Source: Oligoflexales bacterium
GTDB taxonomy: Bacteria; Bdellovibrionota; Oligoflexia; Oligoflexales; Oligoflexaceae
Assembly (NCBI GenBank): GCA_015232735.1
Contig: JADFZC010000044.1
Location: forward strand, 1-11,815
Reading direction: 5' to 3'
Length of the DNA: 11,815 bases
The stretch's first letter is position 1. Each line of letters begins with the position of its first letter. Shown here piece by piece: positions 1 through 6,115 of the stretch. The notes beneath the pieces were generated by a model. The model was not told where the DNA came from and searched no databases. It saw only the letters and a list, made by a program, of their open reading frames with translations. A program made the translations under genes and the position numbers.

Positions 1-81
1 ACCCTTTTAGGATTGGCCAAGGGAAATGAAATATCCAGTATGGTCGAAGAAAGATCGAGGTTGACCCGCGACAGATCCTAA
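1..81 (+). CDS. C-terminal fragment of an unidentified protein (5' part outside window)
   Basis: Frame 1 is open from the first base to a TAA at 79-81. It gives 26 residues, ending in a hydrophilic charged tail (SSMVEERSRLTRDRS). The other two plus frames meet stops within the first 30 bases. The fragment is too short to assign to a family. It would be convergent with ftsY, 50 bp away. Its last codons overlap the hairpin at 75-102 that belongs to a dispersed repeat, so the present C-terminus may have been shaped by that repeat. An open frame of 26 codons can also occur by chance, so this call is tentative. Confidence 0.4.
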   Translation, partial: TLLGLAKGNEISSMVEERSRLTRDRS

Positions 82-132
82 GCGGGCTTTGCCCGCCAGG
101 ATACGTCTGCCGGCGCTGAAAGCGCCAGCAAC
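75..132 (-). repeat. Dispersed two-hairpin repeat, copy A (3' of ftsY)
   Basis: Read on the minus strand it starts GTTGCTGG, sharing its first G with the last base of the ftsY TAG stop. Hairpin 1 (109-129) pairs GCTGGCGC with GCGCCGGC around a 5-nt loop. Hairpin 2 (75-102) pairs GCGGGC with GCCCGC around a 3-nt loop, plus an outer ATCCT/AGGAT stem. The segment CGTATCCTGG between the hairpins recurs in copy C at 10638-10697. Copy B is at 3002-3042. Neither hairpin is followed by a T-run, so this is not a standard intrinsic terminator, though it could protect or terminate both convergent transcripts. Confidence 0.75.
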
Positions 133-1343
133 TAATTAAACAGGGAGTTTGAATAATCCATTGCAGAAAATGGCTGAAGATCGCTTACTTTTTCACCCAC
201 TCCTACAAAACGAACGGGTAGTTTAAATTGGTCACATATTCCAACCAGAATACCTCCTTTAGCGGTTCCATCGAGTTTTGTGAGTATTAATCCGCTTAAG
301 TTAACACTTTCTCTAAATGCTCTGACCTGCATTGTGGCATTTTGGCCTGTTGTAGCATCAATAACCAACCAAGTTTCATGCGGTGCGGTTGGAAGATCTT
401 TTCCTATGACATACTTTATTTTTTCAAGTTGAGCCATCAACTCGGTCTTGTTATGTAGACGTCCGGCAGTATCAATTATGAGTATATCAATATTTTTTGA
501 TATGGCTGATTTTACAGCATCATATGCAACAGATGCAGGATCGCTACCTTGCTTATGAGCTATAACATTAACGTCTAATCTTTGCCCCCAAATTTCAAGT
601 TGTTCTATAGCTGCAGCTCTGTAGGTGTCTGCAGCGCAAAGAAGTACGGACTTGTTTTCGGCTAAGAAATGGGCGGCGAGCTTACCAATTGTCGTTGTTT
701 TACCTACGCCATTAACACCAACAACAAGTATTACCATAGGGCCTTTTTCCGGGGTGTTTAGTGGAATGTCTTCAATTTTTGTCATTTCTATTATTTTGGA
801 TTTAATTGCCAAACTCACCTCGTCCCATGAGGCAGGGGTGGACTTATTGCCAACTTTCTCTTTTAAGTGTTGTACAAGCTTATTCGTGGTCTGAGAGCCC
901 ATATCTGCCTTATATAGAGCTTCATATAACTGCTCCAATAGGGATTCATCAAAGTATTTTTGCGAACCAAAAATGGCAAAGAGAGCACTTTCAAAATTAT
1001 TCCTTGTCTTTTCAAGCCCTTTTCGCAGATTTGAGAGCCATGTTTTATGATCCAGATTTTTTATTTCCTCTACTTCATGTATTTTTTTGACATGCTCATG
1101 GATCTGAATTTTTGAGACATCTTTTTGTACATTAATGTTTTCCGTATTTGGATCTTTGTTAACTCTTTCCCGTTTGATAAATTTTCTTCTGATAACAAGT
1201 CGGACTGCAGCTATGACCACTAGTATTAAAAAGCCAATAATTATAGCAGCATAAAATTCGGTTTCATGAAGGACAAAAAAAACTTCGTTCTTTTTCTCAC
1301 CGTCAGGTATTTCAGAAGATATCTGTGAGATCTTTTCTTCCAT
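132..1343 (-). CDS. ftsY: Signal recognition particle receptor FtsY, membrane-anchored form
   Basis: FtsY is the SRP-receptor GTPase that docks ribosome-SRP complexes at the inner membrane for co-translational insertion. The 403-residue protein has one hydrophobic helix near residues 30-52 followed by a basic, charged linker to about 95. The helical N domain covers about 96-190. The NG GTPase motifs follow in order: P-loop GVNGVGKTTTIGKLA (209-223), DTYRAAA (239-245), DTAGR (291-295), TKLDGTAKGG (355-364) and the closing GVGEKVSDLQPF (381-392). All key GTPase residues are present. E. coli FtsY has a long acidic A domain instead; here a true transmembrane anchor appears to replace it. The ATG is preceded by AAGGAA at 5-nt spacing. 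The gene stands alone, divergent from the 1534 gene, and its stop abuts repeat copy A. Confidence 0.97.
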   Translation of the reverse strand: MEEKISQISSEIPDGEKKNEVFFVLHETEFYAAIIIGFLILVVIAAVRLVIRRKFIKRERVNKDPNTENINVQKDVSKIQIHEHVKKIHEVEEIKNLDHKTWLSNLRKGLEKTRNNFESALFAIFGSQKYFDESLLEQLYEALYKADMGSQTTNKLVQHLKEKVGNKSTPASWDEVSLAIKSKIIEMTKIEDIPLNTPEKGPMVILVVGVNGVGKTTTIGKLAAHFLAENKSVLLCAADTYRAAAIEQLEIWGQRLDVNVIAHKQGSDPASVAYDAVKSAISKNIDILIIDTAGRLHNKTELMAQLEKIKYVIGKDLPTAPHETWLVIDATTGQNATMQVRAFRESVNLSGLILTKLDGTAKGGILVGICDQFKLPVRFVGVGEKVSDLQPFSAMDYSNSLFN

Positions 1344-1420
1344 TGAATTCCTTAAAAATCTAATCTAGCGCCATTTCTACAAAATTTCATTTTTACTTGT
1401 AATAAATATATCATTTTATT

Positions 1421-1448
1421 TCGACAAAAAAATTGTTTTCTATATTAT
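1421..1448 (+). promoter_or_regulatory. Predicted sigma-70-type promoter for the 1534 gene
   Basis: TCGACA (1421-1426, five of six matches to TTGACA) is followed, after 16 bp, by TATTAT (1443-1448). It lies in the AT-rich gap between the divergent ftsY and 1534 genes and would give a leader of roughly 80 nt. Prediction from consensus only. Confidence 0.5.
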
Positions 1449-1533
1449 CATATAAAGATGTGAAAAAAGTACGTGGGATAAAGTTTTGTTCCAGATGTAA
1501 GGTTTATTTTTATCCAAAGGTGATGAGGATTTT

Positions 1534-2301
1534 GTGTCGCAAACGATAAGAAAAAACATGTTTGTACGGTTACTGTATGCATTATTGTATACACTATATT
1601 TATGCAGTATGTTTTTATTTCAAGAAATTGTTTGTTTTGGGACAGAGGAATTATCAGATAATAATGAGCTTTTTAAATATCGAAGCAGTCGTCATGAATG
1701 GGACAGATCTGTAAGAGGATTTAGACGAGACCATAATTTTTCAATATCAGCTGGAAAATCGAGCGGTAGTTGGAGAATGCGATATGGCCCTTCAGATGGC
1801 AGTACCAGGACGATTTCCAATCGTAGCCGATTTGGAAAATTTCAGTATAGTTTTCATATCGAAATTTATAAAGGATTAGGGTATTATCTTGGCTCTTCTT
1901 TGGTGTCTTCTTATTCCGAAAAGCAATTTTCTAAGGATGAGGATGTTTATTATTCCAGATCTTTTTCATTGCCTGGAATGGTTATTGGGGTCGTATATAA
2001 CTTTTCTCCTTTATTTAGAATATCTTTTGGTATTGACGGATATCTTGAGCGTGTTGAAAAATTGGTATTTCGAGATGGAAGCGCAAACACTATACCGATA
2101 AATATAACTGCAAGAGGACTTTCACCTCATTTGGCAGTGGATTTCTTTTTAAGATTGGATAGCGCACTAAGGATTGAAGCGGAATATAAAAACTTGGCTT
2201 ACAGATTCCCAAATAACACGTACGATGATGCGCCGTTATCAAATTCATTTGATAGCAGAGAATTTCTTTTTAGCTTGGGATGGATTTTTCATCTTATTTG
2301 A
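1534..2301 (+). CDS. Predicted outer-membrane beta-barrel protein
   Basis: The 255-residue product begins at GTG, supported by GATGAGG (1522-1528) ending 5 nt upstream. An in-frame ATG at 1558 is the alternative and lacks a good ribosome site. A basic start and a hydrophobic run (about residues 10-36) look like a signal peptide. From about residue 68 onward, alternating polar/hydrophobic stretches such as FQYSFHIEIYKGLGYYLGSS (103-122), MVIGVVYNF (149-157) and FRISFGIDGYLERV (161-174) suggest antiparallel beta strands. The chain ends in FLFSLGWIFHLI, a plausible C-terminal strand. Size fits a small 8-10 strand barrel. No specific family or ligand is recognised. It is followed by the lipoprotein gene with a 26-bp gap, probably co-transcribed. 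The barrel call rests on amphipathic pattern and position only. Confidence 0.72.
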   Translation: MSQTIRKNMFVRLLYALLYTLYLCSMFLFQEIVCFGTEELSDNNELFKYRSSRHEWDRSVRGFRRDHNFSISAGKSSGSWRMRYGPSDGSTRTISNRSRFGKFQYSFHIEIYKGLGYYLGSSLVSSYSEKQFSKDEDVYYSRSFSLPGMVIGVVYNFSPLFRISFGIDGYLERVEKLVFRDGSANTIPINITARGLSPHLAVDFFLRLDSALRIEAEYKNLAYRFPNNTYDDAPLSNSFDSREFLFSLGWIFHLI

Positions 2302-2327
2302 CTTTTAAAAATGGTAATAATTTAAAA

Positions 2328-2966
2328 ATGAATAGCCATCTAATAAGTTCCATTAAAAAAATTCAATACTTACTTTTGACTTGCTTGTCTTTTTACGGAT
2401 GTTTGGCTCATAAGGAAATGGAATTGGATTACGATGTGGTAGAACGAAACAAATTAGACACTCCTTTCTGGGTTAAGATAGGGAGCGGAAAAATATCTGA
2501 ACAAGAGGATAGACTAAACTATGTTTTTGAGAAAAAGGGGGTAAAGAATCTGACTTTAGGTATTAAGCAGTCTGAATATGAATCCTTATTTAATGCTTGT
2601 TATACCCTACAGGTATATATATTTGAAAAACTAATGAAATCTATTCCGGAAGGGGAGACAAAATCAAAAGAATTTGAATTGGTGTATCAGGTTCTAAGCG
2701 AAATAATAGAAAAAAATGTTAATATCAACGCCAAGATATCGGATATATATTTTGAGAGCATAACAGAAAAAGAACCATCGGCCAATGAACAAAAGTTCTT
2801 TTATAGAATTTTTGTTTTTCTTACGTTTGAAAAGAAAAAGACGATTGAGGAAATATTGGCCTCTGTGTCTGATAGGCTAAGAAGTTCAAGTGATGAGAAA
2901 ATGAAAAAATGGAGCAAATGGTTTGAAGATCTAAAGAAAAATCGTACCTTACCTAGTTCAATTTAA
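2328..2966 (+). CDS. Predicted lipoprotein of unknown function
   Basis: From the ATG at 2328 the product has 212 residues. It has a short polar N-terminus with two lysines, then a hydrophobic core and a SFYGC sequence (21-25) that could be a lipobox with Cys25. Phe at position -3 is not ideal. An earlier in-frame ATG at 2280 overlaps the end of the upstream gene and would add 16 non-signal-like residues, so the later start is preferred although its ribosome site is weak. The mature part is charged and mostly helical by appearance, with a Lys-rich C-terminus. It matches no family I recognise. Placement directly after a beta-barrel gene suggests an envelope pair, for example a periplasm-facing partner of that barrel. 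This partnership is inferred from position only. Confidence 0.65.
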   Translation: MNSHLISSIKKIQYLLLTCLSFYGCLAHKEMELDYDVVERNKLDTPFWVKIGSGKISEQEDRLNYVFEKKGVKNLTLGIKQSEYESLFNACYTLQVYIFEKLMKSIPEGETKSKEFELVYQVLSEIIEKNVNINAKISDIYFESITEKEPSANEQKFFYRIFVFLTFEKKKTIEEILASVSDRLRSSSDEKMKKWSKWFEDLKKNRTLPSSI

Positions 2967-3001
2967 ACCCCGTTATTTTGAGGAACTTGCGGCTTCAATC
3001 A

Positions 3002-3042
3002 GTTGCTGGTGTGAAATGCGCCAGCAGCGTGTCCTGGTGAAA
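3002..3042 (+). repeat. Dispersed hairpin repeat, copy B (3' of the lipoprotein gene)
   Basis: It begins GTTGCTGG 35 bp after the lipoprotein stop, in the sense direction of that gene. GCTGGTG (3005-3011) pairs with CGCCAGC (3019-3025), including one T-G wobble. It is followed by CGTGTCCTGG, one base different from the CGTATCCTGG of copies A and C. The second hairpin of the family is degenerate here. Confidence 0.7.
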
Positions 3043-3117
3043 GGAGTGCACATAGGTTTTTGAGTGTAACGTGTTGATATTTTGGAACAGATCCTTCTCT
3101 TTTAGAATATGGGTGGT

Positions 3118-3172
3118 TTGGAGGAGGGCTGTATCCACCTCAATTCATTGGGGGGATACAGCCTTCCTCCAA
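3118..3172. other. Long subterminal hairpin at the left end of the IS element
   Basis: An imperfect inverted repeat has arms of about 23 nt (3118-3140 and 3150-3172), with one A-G mismatch and two G-T wobbles, and a 9-nt loop. The core TTGGAGGA pairs with TCCTCCAA and GGCTGTATCC with GGATACAGCC. It lies 36 bp beyond the tnpA stop. No T-run follows on either strand. In IS200-type elements hairpins at the ends are bound by TnpA, and in IS200 itself a left-end hairpin blocks incoming transcription. Either role would fit. Confidence 0.65.
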
Positions 3173-3207
3173 TGCGGGGTTGAAGCAATAAACTGAAGAT
3201 TGTTGGT

Positions 3208-3624
3208 TTATATGTTTTCGGATTTCTGATTTTGAATATATTTCAAAACGACTTCTTTGTTCATATTACCAACAGTGCCGATGTAATAACTTGGGTTCCA
3301 CAGATGTCCTCCCCAAAGTTTTTTCTTAATGATAGGGAATTCCAAAAAAATCTTTCTGGCAGAAATACCTTTGAGGCATTTTACAATATTGGATGGAGTT
3401 ATTTTCGGATGACATGAAACAAAAACATGGCAATGGTCCGGCATGATCTCTATCTCTTTTACATCGAAATCAAACTCTTTTCCGATCTCAATAAAAAGAA
3501 GCTTAAGCCTATCGGCAATGGCACCAACGATTATTTGACGTCGATATTTTGTAGACCAGACGATATGGTATCCTATATTGTATACACATGTTCTCCCTGA
3601 GACCCAATCTTCTTTGGCTGACAT
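3208..3624 (-). CDS. tnpA: IS200/IS605-family HUH (Y1) transposase TnpA
   Basis: TnpA cuts and rejoins single-stranded DNA at the element ends through a covalent 5'-phosphotyrosine. The start chosen at 3624 gives 138 residues, close to the family norm. A farther in-frame ATG at 3726 would add 34 residues that overlap the tnpB start and look unlike the family. The HUH metal site reads DHCH (H64, H66), the catalytic tyrosine is probably Y129 in YIQNQ, and Q133 fits the third metal ligand four residues later. The motif PSYYIGTVGN just upstream is also typical. No frameshift or missing catalytic residue is visible, so the enzyme is probably functional. The accessory gene tnpB, which diverges from it, is badly reduced. 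Confidence 0.93.
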   Translation of the reverse strand: MSAKEDWVSGRTCVYNIGYHIVWSTKYRRQIIVGAIADRLKLLFIEIGKEFDFDVKEIEIMPDHCHVFVSCHPKITPSNIVKCLKGISARKIFLEFPIIKKKLWGGHLWNPSYYIGTVGNMNKEVVLKYIQNQKSENI

Positions 3625-3663
3625 ATGGTTGTCTTTCTTTCTCTTTAAAAGATCAAAAATAAG

Positions 3664-3691
3664 TTGTATAAAACAAAACATATGGTATACA
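3664..3691 (+). promoter_or_regulatory. Possible promoter for the tnpB remnant
   Basis: TTGTAT (3664-3669) and TATACA (3686-3691) are separated by 16 bp and lie just ahead of the tnpB ribosome site AGGAG (3703-3707). Consensus match only. Confidence 0.35.
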
Positions 3692-3693
3692 TA

Positions 3694-3705
3694 CCTGAGC
3701 TCAGG
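3694..3705. promoter_or_regulatory. Perfect 12-bp palindrome overlapping the tnpB ribosome-binding site
   Basis: CCTGAGCTCAGG is a perfect palindrome between tnpA and tnpB, and its last bases are the first bases of the AGGAG ribosome site for tnpB. It could be an operator, or be part of an RNA fold that limits tnpB translation. Twelve-base palindromes also occur by chance. Confidence 0.35.
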
Positions 3706-3713
3706 AGATCCAG

Positions 3714-4139
3714 ATGTTTTTGACATTAAAATTAAAAATTTTCCCAGACAACATAACCAAGAAAAAACTTTGGGAAGTATCTAATCGTTGTACTGAGCTT
3801 TGGAATGCATGCTTGTGTCAAAGACAAGATCCAAATGCATGGAGAAAAGTAAATGTCCATAATCAAAAGAAAGAGAACCCAAAAAAAGCCGGGCATATCG
3901 TTTTGTTTGATCCTGGTTGTAGAATATCTTTGACTGGCATTAAGACAGATGGAACATTATGGAAATATGATCTTTCTCCATTGAGAAAGGTAAACCTGAT
4001 TAGGCGATATGAATCAGCGGTGTGGCAGCGCCTTCCCGAACGAATTATACACGGGTCGTACCGGAGGGAGGCTCTTGGGCTATTTTCTTACAAACTTCAA
4101 GAGTTTTGGCAAGAACTGTCGAAGCTTGTTGCATCCTAA
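3714..4139 (+). pseudogene. tnpB: Internally deleted tnpB (RNA-guided nuclease remnant), still an open frame
   Basis: Full TnpB proteins have about 370-420 residues and cut DNA guided by an RNA made from the element's right end. This frame has 141 codons, starts at ATG 3714 with AGGAG 6 nt upstream, and is uninterrupted. Residues 1-55 resemble the TnpB N-terminus (LTLKLKIFP, then RCTELWNACLCQRQD). Residues 63-94 resemble the first RuvC segment (VLFDPGCRISLTGIKTDG), with D66 as the expected first catalytic aspartate. The last 45 residues look like a C-terminal tail. The central wedge/REC region, the RuvC-II glutamate, the zinc finger and RuvC-III aspartate are all absent, so nuclease activity is not expected. 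At least two internal deletions that kept the frame would explain this. Identification is by pattern memory of the family. Confidence 0.72.
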
Positions 4140-4175
4140 CCACAGGATACTCGGGAATTTATTCCCGAAAGGATG
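4131..4175 (+). ncRNA. Candidate right-end (omega-RNA-like) structure of the IS element
   Basis: The perfect hairpin TCGGGAAT-TT-ATTCCCGA (4151-4168) lies just after the tnpB stop. It is enclosed by CATCC (4131-4135) and GGATG (4171-4175), which can also pair. In IS605-type elements the guide RNA of TnpB comes from the 3' end of tnpB through the right end, and such structures are also TnpA binding sites. That an RNA is made here is inference. The 3' guide boundary cannot be fixed from this copy. Confidence 0.45.
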
Positions 4176-4306
4176 TTACTAGAGCTTTTTTTCTATTGGT
4201 TTTTTTCCTCCCATTGGATAACTTATGATGCTTTTCTAGACAGAAAAAAAAGAGACATGTTATTTCTTGATTTGTGAGAAATTGAATCTTTGGTGAGGGT
4301 TCTCAA

Positions 4307-6085
4307 GTGAAAGACGAAATAAAATGCTTGGAAACCAGTTTGATGCTACCCTCATGGTGGGTACATGCTTTTGAGACAACGATTTCTTCCAGATCCAGAG
4401 AAGAAGATATCTACCCCCTAGAGTTGTCATGCCAATCAAAGTTGTCGCCAGCATTTAATTTAGAAGAACTGAACGCTTTAAGCTCATTATTGTCAACCCT
4501 TCAGCGACAATTATTAAGCGGAAATGAGGGTTATGTATTACTAGATCCGGAAGATCATAGAAGGAATGTTTCATCTGGCTGCAATAGTGTCGGGTATATA
4601 TTCGAGAGAGTTTTGCAATCCCTATCGGGAATAAGATTACTTGCAGCCAAAGGAAAAGAAGGAGGTTTTAGTGCAATTCCTTTTTTTGACGGGGAATCCT
4701 GGATAAAGGATGATACCTCTTCAGACGTGAAGCTTAAACTTCGCCTTAATTTGGCTCCTTTGGGGGCTGAGCTTCTACTGGGAGTTTTTGAACCATATAC
4801 AAATATGGTTAGGCAAATATATTCTGAATTTGATATTTTTTCTGTCTTTCATGACAAAATTCCTTTGTCAGTATGGCGTTCTGTTTGGCTGGATTTTAAA
4901 GGAAGTGAACAATTATTTCTACTTCGTATGGAGAAGGCCTTACAGTGGGAATATCGTTTTTTGAGATTGGACGGGGTGCTTGGCATGTCTTTGAAAAGTA
5001 TTTTTAAAGACATTAAAGTTTCAAGAAAAAAGATGGTTTCAAATACGGTAACCCTCATTGAGAAGCTTGATTTCATTGATAGAATTGGACAGAAATTATT
5101 AGATCATGGCATATTGTCAAATCAAAAAATTGACAAGTATCTGGCAATCAATACAAGTGATGAAAATGAGGTCAGTCTGTTGTGGAAATATACTCAGAAC
5201 AGAGTTTTTGGGGATGAATTAAAACGCTATACAAATCTTGCTTATTCGTATTTGATCGAGAAAGTCTATGTGCGGAATTTAGATCAGATCATATTATCAA
5301 TATGTGGGAAATTATTTGATAATTCCTTAAGGAAACAATTAGTCGGTATATGGGAAGAAATAGGAAAAGTGGAAGGAGAGGATAAATTCCCGGAATCAGT
5401 TGTGATGGTGAAAGGAAATATGCCTTTTTTTGCGCCCTCATTATTTTTTGAATGGATTATAAGGCAACTGCCTGGGCATTCATTTCCGTTGCCAGATTTA
5501 ATCAAGAATAGTGAAATAGGTGAACTTGCAGGATGTTTCACTCCTAAGGAGGTCTCTTCAAAATATGAACGTTTTAAGAATATAATTATTTCAGAAAAAG
5601 ATAGATACCGTCAGATTTTTTCCGAAGTGAATTTTACAATCGCTTCACCACAGGTAATTAAGTCATTGAATCTGAAACAATTGACTTCTGAAGTTGGAAA
5701 TAGGGTTTTTTTACGCAATGCCGATATTGATAAAAAATCTTTTAACGATCAAAAAGCGACATATTTTAAAGTCAATCAGGATAAATTTGATGGAGATGGA
5801 AAAGGTAAATCTAATGAAAAAATTGATGCAACACAATTTAGACGACTTGCTACCCAGGAATTAAATGATATGAAAAAAAACGACTATTCTCGATATCAGG
5901 AGATAAAAAGACTATATATGGAAACGTTGGATTCGAATAGTAAAGAGATTATTTATGAGGTTCAAAAAAGACTGCAACCAAATGTCTTTGATGATCATTT
6001 AAAATATAGCTTAATCAAATTTATGACAGAGAATCCTCGATTATGGCGACATGGAGCTTATAGAAAACAAGAGATAAAAAATTGA
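4307..6085 (+). CDS. Uncharacterised 592-residue protein
   Basis: I do not recognise this family. The GTG at 4307 has a GAGGG about 8 nt upstream. The product has no signal peptide or clear membrane helix, so it is probably cytoplasmic. It reads as a mostly helical, compact protein. Residues 203-300 (aromatic LQWEYRFLRLDG, then KKMVSNTVTLIEKLDFIDRI and LLDHGIL, then LLWKYTQ) vaguely recall the winged-helix layout of replication initiator or DNA-binding proteins, but no diagnostic motif is present. Residues 480-510 form a Lys/Asp/Gly-rich polar linker. Residues 510-592 form a charged helical C-terminal domain rich in Arg/Lys. The gene is alone on its strand. The IS right end lies about 120 bp upstream, inside what should be its promoter region. 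It converges on the 6116 gene with a 30-bp gap. Confidence 0.8.
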   Translation: MKDEIKCLETSLMLPSWWVHAFETTISSRSREEDIYPLELSCQSKLSPAFNLEELNALSSLLSTLQRQLLSGNEGYVLLDPEDHRRNVSSGCNSVGYIFERVLQSLSGIRLLAAKGKEGGFSAIPFFDGESWIKDDTSSDVKLKLRLNLAPLGAELLLGVFEPYTNMVRQIYSEFDIFSVFHDKIPLSVWRSVWLDFKGSEQLFLLRMEKALQWEYRFLRLDGVLGMSLKSIFKDIKVSRKKMVSNTVTLIEKLDFIDRIGQKLLDHGILSNQKIDKYLAINTSDENEVSLLWKYTQNRVFGDELKRYTNLAYSYLIEKVYVRNLDQIILSICGKLFDNSLRKQLVGIWEEIGKVEGEDKFPESVVMVKGNMPFFAPSLFFEWIIRQLPGHSFPLPDLIKNSEIGELAGCFTPKEVSSKYERFKNIIISEKDRYRQIFSEVNFTIASPQVIKSLNLKQLTSEVGNRVFLRNADIDKKSFNDQKATYFKVNQDKFDGDGKGKSNEKIDATQFRRLATQELNDMKKNDYSRYQEIKRLYMETLDSNSKEIIYEVQKRLQPNVFDDHLKYSLIKFMTENPRLWRHGAYRKQEIKN

Positions 6086-6115
6086 ATTTAAATAGTGTAA
6101 ATGGAATTTGAGAGA

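Larger units (their letters stand above)
3110..4190. mobile_element. IS200/IS605-family insertion element (ends approximate)
   Basis: The element has the family's divergent layout: tnpA on the minus strand and a tnpB remnant on the plus strand, with a shared intergenic region and flanking subterminal hairpins (3118-3172 and 4151-4168). These elements move as single-stranded DNA, have no terminal inverted repeats and make no target duplication, so exact ends cannot be read from one copy. A TTGAT at 3074-3078 resembles the target pentanucleotide known for some members and may mark the left boundary, but this is speculative. TnpA looks intact, so the copy could still move or be moved by relatives. 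Confidence 0.8.

Noticed and set aside
2280..2327. Upstream ATG for the lipoprotein gene
   Set aside because: It lies inside the preceding gene and adds residues that would spoil the signal peptide; the ATG at 2328 starts a proper one.
3118..3172. Long hairpin as an ordinary intrinsic terminator
   Set aside because: No T-run follows on either strand, and its position at the IS end suggests a transposition-related role.
3624..3726. Extended N-terminus of TnpA from the upstream ATG
   Set aside because: The extra 34 residues overlap the tnpB start and promoter region and do not fit the compact TnpA fold. The 138-residue form has the expected length.
3694..4190. Working RNA-guided TnpB nuclease system
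   Set aside because: The remnant lacks the RuvC-II glutamate, zinc finger and RuvC-III aspartate, so cleavage by this copy is not credible.
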